A stretch of 64,000 bases of DNA from Gemmatimonas sp. (GTDB lineage: Bacteria > Gemmatimonadota > Gemmatimonadetes > Gemmatimonadales > Gemmatimonadaceae): contig NZ_JANPLK010000021.1 in the NCBI RefSeq assembly GCF_031426495.1, positions 1-64,000 of the forward strand, given 5' to 3'. Position numbers and translations under genes: made by a program. This document shows, piece by piece, positions 1 to 8,772 of this stretch (positions are counted from its first letter, which is position 1; each line of letters opens with the position of its first letter). A model generated the notes under the pieces. The model did no database searches and was not told the origin of the DNA. It saw only the letters and a list, made by a program, of their open reading frames with translations.

Positions 1-155
1 CCCTCTCGAGAAAGCTGTCCACCCCCCCGTTTATTCAGGGTCTATGTTTGGTTCCCGCCCCCTACCACGGCATATGACCCCTTTAAACTCGCTTCCCTGA
101 TCCCCGCCCCCCTGCTCGCTAGGGAGTTGACAGTTTCAATCCCGCGATGCGCCCG
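1..155. other. Non-coding left edge
   Basis: I see no convincing gene, RNA or clear terminator hairpin in this stretch. It lies downstream of the minus-strand M14 peptidase and contains a few C-rich runs. Confidence 0.5.
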
Positions 156-3134
156 TTACTTCCCCGCGTCCAAATCATTCCAATTCAGGATCGCGTTGAA
201 CCCGAGGAAGTACGTGCCCTGCGTCTGCCATCTCCAGAACGGCCGGATGGCGAACATGACCACGTGTCCCTTACCCACCGGCGCGTCCACCAACTGAGCG
301 CGATTGGCGAGCCCTTCGCCGTTCGCGAGGGTGCCGGAGAGCAGCATGTCGGCGGCATTCGCCGGGAACTGCATGATCACGCGCGGGCGCGAGCCATCGA
401 TGCCCGTCGCTCCGCCGAATACAGACCCGCCCGCGCTGCCAAGCGCCCCGCCAGCAGCTCCAGCACCGCCACGGCCATCCTGACCTGCCCCGGCACCTGC
501 GGCGGCCCCAGCGGCGGCGCCACGGCCCGCAGCGGGCATCGGCGATCCGGTCGAGTCCGTCGCACCGAAGGTCCACGGCGAAATGCGCAGCGGCACCGCG
601 TTGGGTGTGATGTTCTGGCTCAGGGCCGACCCGCGGCCACCGCCACCGCCCGCGAAGAGGCCGGCCGAGCCAGCCACCGAGAGCACGGGGTCTTGATTGA
701 AATACACCGGCAGTTGCGCGTCGAAGCCGTACGACAACGGGCTGGTGCGATCGGTGACCACGCCGCGCAGAATGGTGCCGCGCGCGAAGAGTCCGGCCGG
801 CGACTCCACGGTGATGCCACTGGTAAGGTTGTACGCCGGGAAGATCGTCGTCGTGGAGCCTTCCACGATCAGCGTGCCACCAGCCTGCACGAACTTGTAC
901 AGCTCGGTCAGACCTTCGATACCCATGCCGCCGCGGATGTCGTCGGCGCTGTCGTTTACCCCGAGATTCGGCGTGGCCGCCGACTTCTTGTACGGCAGCG
1001 GCGTATCGCCCGACTTGATGATGCCCGCCACGTGCGACTGCGCGCTGCCCCCCACGCTCGGGTAGATGATGACGTCGTACTTCGCGCGAAGATTGCCTTC
1101 CCGGAGCTTGATGTCGGCGAAGTACGTGTACGGCACGCCATACGTGTCGAGGGCCGCCCGCACCCAGCCTTCATCCTGCGTGCGCTGCCAAGCATGGATG
1201 TAGCCGATCCGCGGCAGATCGAGGTCGTGCATCTTCACGGCCGGTGCGGACGCCACGGCATAGCCACTCAGCCCCAGCTCCTTCAGCGTCGGTTCGAGCT
1301 TGGCACGATCGGCTGCCGGCACGATGAATGCGCCCGCGCGGAACGTGCGACCCGCCGCCGTGAACTCGGCTTCCGCCGCCTGCATGCGCACCGTGGCGTG
1401 CGTCGTGCGGAACTTCATGAGGTTGTTGTCGGTGGTGTGATCGACGATCAACACCGGTCCCGTGCCCTCGATGCCACCGGTCGCGTGCACCTTGGCCGTT
1501 ACCGCCGTCATGCCCTGCGCCAGTATGCTCTGCTCGGCCACCGGCAGCACCGCCACGTTCCGCATGTACTGGAACGTCCATCCCGTGTCATCGTACGGAC
1601 TCGGGTTGGACGGCGAATAGTTCTGGATCGAGAAGTACATGTCGGCGAGCGTGCGATACGGCTGGTCGCCACGCACGATGTAGTCGCCGGCCTTCACCGC
1701 CAGCGATCCCACCGTGAACGCGCTGTTGGCCGTGTGCACTTCGAGACCCTGCTTCCGTAATTCGTTCACCGCGTCGGCGGCGTCGGCCTTGCGGCGCTGC
1801 GTGGCGGGAATCACCCAGGCAAACGGACCGGCGCCTGTCTTGCCCTTCTCCACGGCACGCTTGTTCTTGAGCCAGTAGTTCTCGAGATACAGTGACTTGT
1901 TGTCCGCGAAGTGCTTGAGCGAAAAGAGCACCGCCGACTGCTGGATGTTCGTGTTGTTGCGCGGGCCCCACTTGATGTACGGCAGCGGCGGATTCGGCCG
2001 GAACCACTCACGGCTCGTGGTCGTCGCCGGCGGACGCACTTCGTAGTTGTCCGGGCCGTAGCTCTGCACTTCGTAGAAGCGACCGATCGCGTTCTTCGTG
2101 TGCGCCGCGAAGAACATGTAGTTCGGCGTCCACCCATCGTAGAAACCGTACGTCCACACGCCCGGCACGCCGCGCTTCGTCAGCTCCTGCACGTCCACCT
2201 GGGCCATCATCCACCATTCGGAGACCGTGATGGCGTCGATGGCATCGTTGTACGGACCGGTACCCGTACTCGAGTACAGATACGTGACCGACTCGTGCAG
2301 ATCGTGCATGACCTGCGGCTTCCACTGCAGGAAGAAGTCGTTCACGTTCTTCGTGAGCGACAGGAACTGCCCCATGCCGTCGCGATTGTTGTCGTGCGCC
2401 ACGTACTTGCCCCAGTACATCAACGGCAAGCGCGCCGAGCCCGGCGGCAGCTTCTTGTTGTAGTAATATGTGTCGACCTGCTTCTCGCGGCCGTCCACTT
2501 CGATCACGGGCGTGATGAACGTGATGATGTTGTTGCGAATCTGCCGAATGAACGGCGTCTCTTCCACGATGAGACGATACGCCAGCTCCTGCAGCATTTC
2601 CGGACCGCCGGTCTCTGGCGAGTGAATGCCGCTGGTGAGCCAGTACATGGGCTTCGTGGCGCCGATCAACCGTCGGGCGTCGGCCTCGCTCGTTTTGCGC
2701 GGATCACTCAACGCAGCGATGTCGCCCTTGAACGTGTCGAGATTGGCGATGGTGGCCGAGTCGGCAATGGCCAGAACGACCATGTCGCGCCCTTCTTCGG
2801 TCTTCCCGATCGTCCAGTACTTGGCGCGCGGCGACGCCTTGTCGAGCGCCTCGAAGTAGCGGTGAATGTCCTTGGCGTACGTCAGCTCACCGGGCGTGCC
2901 CACAATACGGCCGTGGAACTTGAGCGGCGTCGGTACCGTGGCCGACGACGGCAAGTGGTCGACCAATTCAGTGGTGATGCGAGGATCCTGCAGGAACTCC
3001 TTGATCTTCGCGGTATAGGCCTCGTCGATCTGCTGCGCGGCGGCACCCGCTACGCCCTGCCCCTCTGCGGGCAGGGCCGCGGCGATCATCGCCACCGCCA
3101 ACGCTGCACGCCATCGATGCATCCTGCCGACCAT
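156..3134 (-). CDS. Secreted M14-family zinc carboxypeptidase
   Basis: Predicted exported metallopeptidase of 992 aa. The N-terminus MVGRMHRW followed by a hydrophobic stretch to about residue 25 is a signal peptide. The M14 zinc motif HSPE (H171, E174) is followed by the third-ligand region MHDLHE (H277/H280), which is the usual order and spacing for an M14 catalytic domain. The long C-terminal half, which the simple carboxypeptidases lack, contains a Gly/Ala-rich low-complexity linker of roughly 40 residues near residue 880. I chose the ATG at 3134 because AGGAG lies about 8 nt upstream; an in-frame ATG at 3149 is possible. It is divergent from the DUF1028 gene, with about 146 bp for promoters. 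It probably degrades extracellular or periplasmic peptides; the substrate is not readable. Confidence 0.88.
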   Translation of the reverse strand: MVGRMHRWRAALAVAMIAAALPAEGQGVAGAAAQQIDEAYTAKIKEFLQDPRITTELVDHLPSSATVPTPLKFHGRIVGTPGELTYAKDIHRYFEALDKASPRAKYWTIGKTEEGRDMVVLAIADSATIANLDTFKGDIAALSDPRKTSEADARRLIGATKPMYWLTSGIHSPETGGPEMLQELAYRLIVEETPFIRQIRNNIITFITPVIEVDGREKQVDTYYYNKKLPPGSARLPLMYWGKYVAHDNNRDGMGQFLSLTKNVNDFFLQWKPQVMHDLHESVTYLYSSTGTGPYNDAIDAITVSEWWMMAQVDVQELTKRGVPGVWTYGFYDGWTPNYMFFAAHTKNAIGRFYEVQSYGPDNYEVRPPATTTSREWFRPNPPLPYIKWGPRNNTNIQQSAVLFSLKHFADNKSLYLENYWLKNKRAVEKGKTGAGPFAWVIPATQRRKADAADAVNELRKQGLEVHTANSAFTVGSLAVKAGDYIVRGDQPYRTLADMYFSIQNYSPSNPSPYDDTGWTFQYMRNVAVLPVAEQSILAQGMTAVTAKVHATGGIEGTGPVLIVDHTTDNNLMKFRTTHATVRMQAAEAEFTAAGRTFRAGAFIVPAADRAKLEPTLKELGLSGYAVASAPAVKMHDLDLPRIGYIHAWQRTQDEGWVRAALDTYGVPYTYFADIKLREGNLRAKYDVIIYPSVGGSAQSHVAGIIKSGDTPLPYKKSAATPNLGVNDSADDIRGGMGIEGLTELYKFVQAGGTLIVEGSTTTIFPAYNLTSGITVESPAGLFARGTILRGVVTDRTSPLSYGFDAQLPVYFNQDPVLSVAGSAGLFAGGGGGRGSALSQNITPNAVPLRISPWTFGATDSTGSPMPAAGRGAAAGAAAGAGAGQDGRGGAGAAGGALGSAGGSVFGGATGIDGSRPRVIMQFPANAADMLLSGTLANGEGLANRAQLVDAPVGKGHVVMFAIRPFWRWQTQGTYFLGFNAILNWNDLDAGK

Positions 3135-3280
3135 GTGCCATCTCCTCAAGAATGTGGGCCACCTGCTGCATGGAGACTACGCGGCACATGGCGCGAGCGC
3201 TCATGCGGGCGGCCGCTGGTGCACATTTATGGCTGCCTGTTGGAGCCGACCGCTCCGTCCCCTACGTCCACATCGCCGCC

Positions 3281-4060
3281 ATGCGCTCTCTACTATTTAC
3301 CGTCCGTACCATCGCGCTCGCCGTCGGTCTCCTTGCGATCACGAGCCCTGCCCGCGCCCAATCGTCTGGGTTCTCGACGACGCCGTCACTCCCTTGGCCT
3401 CCCGTCGCGACCTTCTCCATCCTCGGCTACGACCCGGCCACCGGTGAAGTCGGCGGCGCCGTGCAGTCGCGCGTGTTCTCCGTTGGCAACGGCGTGCTCT
3501 GGGCCGAAGCCGGCGTCGGCGCGGCGGCCACACAGGCCATCGTGGATGTGAGCTACGGTCCGCAGGCCATCGCACTCCTGCGCCAGGGTGTGAAACCGGC
3601 CGACGTCGTGAAGCGCGTGTGGCAGGGCGACCCCGATCCGCGGCCGGTAGACTGGACCAAGGAAGGCCGTCAGTTCGCGGTGATCGATGCGCAGGGCAAC
3701 GTGGCCGCCTACACCGGACCCAAGGCCACCGACTGGGCGGGTGACAAGCAGGGAAAGTTCTGCACCGCGCAGGGCAACATCCTGGCCAGCGCCGAGGTGG
3801 TGAGCGCCATGGTGAGCGCGTTCGAGAACACGACGGGGCATCTCTCGTTGCGGCTGATGGCCGCGCTCGAAGCGGGCCAGATGGCCGGCGGTGACAAACG
3901 CGGCATGCAGTCGGCCGCGATGCTGATCGTGAAGAAGGATGGCGGGGTGTGGCTGCACAACGACGTCGTACTGCGCCTGCAGGTCGATGATAGTCCGGAG
4001 CCGATCAAGGAGCTACGCCGCCTGGTGGACAAGGCGGCGACGATGCGGAGACCGCGCTGA
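3281..4060 (+). CDS. DUF1028 family exported protein
   Basis: A 259-aa protein with signal peptide MRSLLFTVRTIALAVGLLAI ending in an ARA-Q type cleavage site. The body matches the DUF1028 family, an Ntn-hydrolase-like fold of uncertain activity: ATFSILGYDP near the mature N-terminus, a GAVQSRVFSVGNGV block and the QGNILAS segment. The start at 3281 was chosen because the upstream in-frame extension is not signal-like. No good Shine-Dalgarno is visible. The stop codon TGA shares one base with the ATG of the next gene (TGATG), so the two are probably translationally coupled and may act on related extracellular substrates. Confidence 0.85.
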   Translation: MRSLLFTVRTIALAVGLLAITSPARAQSSGFSTTPSLPWPPVATFSILGYDPATGEVGGAVQSRVFSVGNGVLWAEAGVGAAATQAIVDVSYGPQAIALLRQGVKPADVVKRVWQGDPDPRPVDWTKEGRQFAVIDAQGNVAAYTGPKATDWAGDKQGKFCTAQGNILASAEVVSAMVSAFENTTGHLSLRLMAALEAGQMAGGDKRGMQSAAMLIVKKDGGVWLHNDVVLRLQVDDSPEPIKELRRLVDKAATMRRPR

Positions 4061-5166
4061 TGCTTCGCCGCCTCGGCCTGGCGATTACCAGCGCGCTGCT
4101 GCTTGGTGCGTCGACGGTTCACGCGCAGTCCACACAAACAGCGCCGATCGGTTTGAAAACGCAGTATGTGATGCTCGTGATTTCCGACGGCGTGCGGTGG
4201 CAGGAAGTGTTCGCCGGGGCCGATGCGTCGCTGATGGGCAAGGCCGGTGGCGTGTCGGACACGGCGTCGCTCCGTCGCGACTTCTGGCGCGACACACCGC
4301 AGGCCCGACGGCAGGCGTTATTCCCGTTTTTGTGGGGCACCCTGGCCACCCAGGGGCAGATCTTCGGCGACAGCGCGGCGGGCAGTCAGGCGCGCATCAC
4401 CAACACCATGAAGTTCTCGTATCCGGGGTACAGCGAAACGTTCACCGGATTTGCCGACCCGCGCATCGACAGCAACAATCATCCGCCCAACGCGAACACG
4501 ACGGTGTTCGAGTGGCTCAACCGCGATGCCGCGTTCACCGGGCGCGTGGCCGCCTTCGCGACCTGGAACGCATTCAGTCGTATTTTCAACGCCGAGCGCG
4601 GCGGGCTGCCGGTGTACGACGGTTGGACACGTGGCGTGGCCCCGTCGTCGTCACCGCGATCGGTGCTGCTGCGCGATCTGTACGCGACCACGATTCGTGT
4701 GTGGCCCGACGTGGCTTTCGATGCGCTGATGCAGCAGTCACTGCTGGAATATCTGGGCACGCACGATCCGCGCGTGCTGTTCGTGGGCTACGGCGAGACT
4801 GACGAGTGGGCGCACGCCGGCAAGTACGACCTGTACCTGCACTCGGCGCGCAACATGGACGCTTATCTCGCGCAGTTGTGGGCGCGGGTGCAGGGTGATC
4901 CGCGCACGCGCGACAAGACCACGCTGCTCGTGAGCACCGACCACGGTCGCGGGTGGGGACGCGAGTGGACCGACCACGGGAAGGAGGTGGCGGGCGCGGA
5001 GTTCATCTGGACGGCGGTGATCGGCCCGGATACACCAGCCCGCGGGGTGCGCGCCAACACGCCGGTGCAACAGGCCCAAGTGGCGGCCACGATCGCGGCG
5101 CTGTTGGGGCGGGATTGGCAAAGGGCGGAGCCGAAAGCGGCCCCGCCCCTCCCCATCTTCCGTTAG
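4060..5166 (+). CDS. Alkaline-phosphatase-superfamily exported hydrolase
   Basis: A 368-aa protein with a signal peptide (cleavage near HAQ, residue 23). The metal-site pattern of the alkaline phosphatase/sulfatase/phosphodiesterase superfamily is visible: ISDG with D43, a YPGYSETFTG segment holding the likely Ser/Thr nucleophile (S125/T127), D248 and H252 in the GETDEWAHAGKYD segment, the STDHGRG motif (D294, H295) and H306 in TDHGK. It probably cleaves a phosphate or sulfate ester in the periplasm, but the class cannot be resolved by eye. It overlaps the DUF1028 gene by one base, forming a two-gene operon. A strong hairpin follows its stop. Confidence 0.82.
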   Translation: MLRRLGLAITSALLLGASTVHAQSTQTAPIGLKTQYVMLVISDGVRWQEVFAGADASLMGKAGGVSDTASLRRDFWRDTPQARRQALFPFLWGTLATQGQIFGDSAAGSQARITNTMKFSYPGYSETFTGFADPRIDSNNHPPNANTTVFEWLNRDAAFTGRVAAFATWNAFSRIFNAERGGLPVYDGWTRGVAPSSSPRSVLLRDLYATTIRVWPDVAFDALMQQSLLEYLGTHDPRVLFVGYGETDEWAHAGKYDLYLHSARNMDAYLAQLWARVQGDPRTRDKTTLLVSTDHGRGWGREWTDHGKEVAGAEFIWTAVIGPDTPARGVRANTPVQQAQVAATIAALLGRDWQRAEPKAAPPLPIFR

Positions 5167-5196
5167 GTGCTCGTCAGCACCTAAGTGACGCGTCAC
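5163..5196. terminator. Hairpin pair between convergent genes
   Basis: A perfect 9-bp stem TTAGGTGCT / AGCACCTAA with loop CGTC (5163-5184) overlaps the phosphatase stop codon. It is followed directly by the 12-bp palindrome GTGACGCGTCAC (5185-5196), which includes the stop of the convergent gene. There is no T-tract, so it may block transcription bidirectionally rather than act as a classic intrinsic terminator. Confidence 0.55.
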
Positions 5197-8100
5197 TGAG
5201 CGCGCGCGGGGGCGTCAGGCACTGTGATGCCCGCCACCTGCAGCGACTTGAGCAGCGCCGGCAACCTGGCCGACTTCACCGACGCCACACGCGCGCCGTG
5301 CTGTTCGAGTTCGCGCGTCAGAACGGCCAGCATGGACTGCTGCGCCGACGACAGCGGGAAGCTGCTGTTGAGTGCACTGTTCAACAGCGCCGCACGACCG
5401 GTGAACGATCCGTCGGCCTGACCCGACGCGCCAACATCGTCGTCACCACCCGGCGGCGGACCACCGGCCGGCGAACCGGCAGCGCCGCGAGGACGCGCGC
5501 CTGGAGCCTGACCGACTTCCTTCACGTAGCTCACCAGTTCCTTGTCGATCTCCGCGAGGTTCTGCTTGAGCTCCGGCGTGAGCTTCGCGCTGTTGGCTTC
5601 GGCCGCCTTCTTCACCTCGGCAAAGCGCGCCACCACACTGTCGCCACGCGTCTGCTGCGCCGTGACGGCCTTCTGGAACTGCACCACCTTGAACCGGAAG
5701 GCATCGAGCGCCTTGAGTTCGCCGTCGGACATCGCCTGTTCCGTGTCTCGCAGCAGCGTGAAGCGCTGGGTCAGCACGGTGCTCGGGCCAGCCTTCGGCG
5801 TGATGGTGAGTCGCGCGGTGTACGGGCCGGGTGCCGCCGTGTAGCTGGGCGTACCGCCGCGACCAAAGCCACCAAAGCCGCCACCGAATCCACCACCGCC
5901 CACCGCTGAGACGCGTCCCGCCGCCAGGTTGCTATCAACGGCCGCGGTGAGCGGTGCCCCCACGCGCATGTCCCACACCGGCCGGAACAGGCCGGTACGA
6001 CGCGGCACCGGAAGTTCGCGCACGATCCGTCCACCACCGTCGATGATCTCGAGCTTCGCCTTGTCGTCGAGTGTGATCTTGTTGATGAGATACGCGACAC
6101 GTACGCCGTTGTCCGGGTTCTGCCCCGTGAATCCGGTGGAGCCCATGCCCGAATTGCGGCTGTTGTTGAGCGTCATCGCAATCTCGTTGCGCGCCGGGAA
6201 CAGATATGCCATCTCCGCCCGCTTCGCTTCGGCCAGCTTCTCCAGCGGACCGAGGTCGTCGAGGATGTACACCCCACGACCGTGCGTGCCGAGCACGAGA
6301 TCGTTCCAGCTCTCCTGAATCTGCATGTCCCACACCGGCACACCGGGAATGCCGCTCTTGAGCTGCGTCCAGTGCGCGCCGTTGTCGACGGTAAAGAATG
6401 CGCCGAATTCGGTACCGACGAAGAGCAGATTCGGCTGACGGAAATGCTCGCGGATCACCTGCACCGAGCCGCCGTCGGGGAGGTCACCGGTGATCGACGC
6501 CCACGTGCGGCCGAAGTCGGTGCTGCGCATGACGTACGGCTTGAAGTCGTTGCTGCGATGGCCGTCGAACGTGGCGTAGAGCGTGCCTTCGCTGTGCGTC
6601 GAAAACTGCACGCGGCTCACGAACGTGGTGTCGGGCACGCCGGGGAAGGTGGCGGTCTTCGTCCACGATTTGCCGTCGTTCTGCGTGACCTGAATCAACC
6701 CGTCATCGGTGCCGACGGCGAGAAGTCCGGCGCGGCGCGGCGACTCGGATACCGTGGAGATGTTGCTGAATTCCGCGGTGCCTTCATGCAGTCCGAGCAC
6801 GTCACGTGACGGAACGGCGCCGCGCATGGGCAGACTGTCGCGGTCGACATTGCGCGTGAGGTCGGGGCTGATCGTCGTCCATGAGTCACCGCGATCGGCG
6901 CTCTTGAACAGGTAGTTCGCCGCCATGTACAGCGTGCGTCCGGTGTGCTTCGACGGCACGATCGGCGCGCTCCAGTTCCAGCGATGCCGTTCGCCGTTCT
7001 TCGGATACGGCTTGATGCTCTTGGTTTGCCCGGTGCGCGCGTCGTAGCGCACGACGCCGCCGTTCTGTGACTCGGCGTAGGCGATGTTGTGGTCGAGCGG
7101 ATCCGGCACGTTGTAGAAGCCGTCACCGCCGGCCATACGATACCAGTCAGCGTTCGACGGACCGAAGGCGTTGCGCGTGCGGCTCGCCCCCCCCCACGTC
7201 TGATTGTCCTGCAGTCCGCCGTACACGTTGTAGAACGGCTTGGCGTTGTCCACCGCGATCGCGTAGAACTGCGCGCCGACGATGTTCTCGACGTTGTACC
7301 AGGTGCGACCACGATCGTATGAGATATCGACACCACCGTCGTTGCCGAGCACGATGTGTTCACGATCTTCGGGATTGATCCAGAGCGCGTGCGCATCACC
7401 GTGCACGCCGCCACCACCAGCGAAGCCGATCCACGTCTTGCCGCCGTCGTACGACTCCTGCGAGTTCGCATTCAAGCGATACACATGCTCGGCGTCGGTG
7501 GGGTCACAGCGCACCTGACTGTAGTACCACGCGGTGCCGTTGCTGCTGTTCACCAACTTCCACGTGCTACCGGCGTCGTCGCTGCGATAGAAACCGTTGG
7601 CGGCCGCCTTGGCATGCACCGAGGCGTACACCGTGCTCGGCCGCGAGCGGCACACCGTGAGGCCGATGCGCCCGATTTCACCGGTGGGCAGACCGCTGGC
7701 AAGCTTGGTCCAGGTCCTCGCGCCATCGGTGGTCTTCCAGATGGCGCTTTCGGTACCACCAGGAAGGAAGCCGTACTCGCGACGCTCACGCTGCAGCGAT
7801 GCCGCATAGAGCACGTCGGGGTTGGCCGGATCCATCACGAGTTCGGTGAAGCCGGTCTGCGCGGAGATCGACTTGGTGTTCGTCCACGTCTTGCCGCCAT
7901 CGATCGTTTTGAAGAGACCGCGTTCACCGCCCGGCCCCCAGAGGGGACCCATGGCGGCCACGTACACAATGTCCGGGTCGCGTGGATCGATGACAATGCG
8001 ACCGATGTGCTGCGTTTTCGGCAGCATCGCCTTCGACCACGTCTTGCCGCCGTCGGTGGACTTGAACACGCCTACACCCCACGACGAGCTGCGCATGTTG

Positions 8101-8495
8101 TTGGCCTCGCCGCTGCCAACCCACACCACGTCACCATTGGACGGCGCGGCGGCGACGGCACCGATGGAGCCGACGCCAATGGAATCGGACACCGGGGTCC
8201 AAGCAAGACCGCCGTTGGTGGTCTTCCAGACGCCGCCGGTAGCGACGGCGACGTACATGGAGGTGCCGAGTCGTCCGCCGCGTAGCGTGCGCGGGCCTTC
8301 GACGACGGAGACATCAGCGATGCGGCCGCTCATGGAGGCCGGGCCGATGGCACGGAACGCGAGGGGACGCACGAGCAGCGAGTCGGCGAGTGCCGACGGC
8401 GCTTGAGCCGCTGCCACGGCGGGGAGTGCCGACGCCGCGGCCACGGCGAGCGCGGCGACGGTGCGGCCAGTGGAGCGAACGAACAGGTGAGGCAT
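5193..8495 (-). CDS. Secreted VPS10/Asp-box beta-propeller protein
   Basis: A 1100-aa exported protein from the sortilin/sialidase-like group. A signal peptide (MPHLFVRSTG then a hydrophobic core to about residue 31) precedes a propeller with about nine Asp-box motifs, e.g. STDGGKTW, TIDGGKTW, TTDGARTW, YDGGKTW, YDRGRTW, SADRGDSW and STDFGRTW. A Gly/Phe-rich linker (GGGFGGGFGGFGRGG) separates the propeller region from a helical, Gln/Lys/Glu-rich C-terminus. Families with this layout are common in Gemmatimonadota, Acidobacteriota and Bacteroidota and are often annotated as glycosyl hydrolase or VPS10-containing. No sialidase catalytic set is evident, so binding or scaffold roles are equally likely. 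I start at ATG 8495 because the signal peptide begins there. Confidence 0.85.
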   Translation of the reverse strand: MPHLFVRSTGRTVAALAVAAASALPAVAAAQAPSALADSLLVRPLAFRAIGPASMSGRIADVSVVEGPRTLRGGRLGTSMYVAVATGGVWKTTNGGLAWTPVSDSIGVGSIGAVAAAPSNGDVVWVGSGEANNMRSSSWGVGVFKSTDGGKTWSKAMLPKTQHIGRIVIDPRDPDIVYVAAMGPLWGPGGERGLFKTIDGGKTWTNTKSISAQTGFTELVMDPANPDVLYAASLQRERREYGFLPGGTESAIWKTTDGARTWTKLASGLPTGEIGRIGLTVCRSRPSTVYASVHAKAAANGFYRSDDAGSTWKLVNSSNGTAWYYSQVRCDPTDAEHVYRLNANSQESYDGGKTWIGFAGGGGVHGDAHALWINPEDREHIVLGNDGGVDISYDRGRTWYNVENIVGAQFYAIAVDNAKPFYNVYGGLQDNQTWGGASRTRNAFGPSNADWYRMAGGDGFYNVPDPLDHNIAYAESQNGGVVRYDARTGQTKSIKPYPKNGERHRWNWSAPIVPSKHTGRTLYMAANYLFKSADRGDSWTTISPDLTRNVDRDSLPMRGAVPSRDVLGLHEGTAEFSNISTVSESPRRAGLLAVGTDDGLIQVTQNDGKSWTKTATFPGVPDTTFVSRVQFSTHSEGTLYATFDGHRSNDFKPYVMRSTDFGRTWASITGDLPDGGSVQVIREHFRQPNLLFVGTEFGAFFTVDNGAHWTQLKSGIPGVPVWDMQIQESWNDLVLGTHGRGVYILDDLGPLEKLAEAKRAEMAYLFPARNEIAMTLNNSRNSGMGSTGFTGQNPDNGVRVAYLINKITLDDKAKLEIIDGGGRIVRELPVPRRTGLFRPVWDMRVGAPLTAAVDSNLAAGRVSAVGGGGFGGGFGGFGRGGTPSYTAAPGPYTARLTITPKAGPSTVLTQRFTLLRDTEQAMSDGELKALDAFRFKVVQFQKAVTAQQTRGDSVVARFAEVKKAAEANSAKLTPELKQNLAEIDKELVSYVKEVGQAPGARPRGAAGSPAGGPPPGGDDDVGASGQADGSFTGRAALLNSALNSSFPLSSAQQSMLAVLTRELEQHGARVASVKSARLPALLKSLQVAGITVPDAPARAQ

Positions 8496-8772
8496 GGCGA
8501 ATTGAGACGGGGAAACCCGACGGACCGAACGGCCGTAGACAGAGAAAAGTACGCTGCGGAACCACCTCTCGTTGTGTCCTCCCATGCCAACGCCTCTTCG
8601 CACGCCCTCCCCGCGCCCCTTCGGCGATGCTCCGGCTGGTTCTCACCACGCGCCTTTCCACTTGATGCCGCGACGACAGCGCGACCGGACCCGGTCCCGA
8701 GCCACGACGTGAGTCAAGAGCGACACCGAGCGGGGATGGTCGCCCGATGGCCGGTCCGTAGCACAATCGGTC

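Noticed and set aside
147..1760. Long plus-strand ORF (537 codons) opposite the M14 peptidase
   Set aside because: It is antisense to a gene with complete family motifs and has Arg/His-rich, shadow-type composition. The same holds for other long frames opposite real genes, such as 22533-24713 and 55241-56623.
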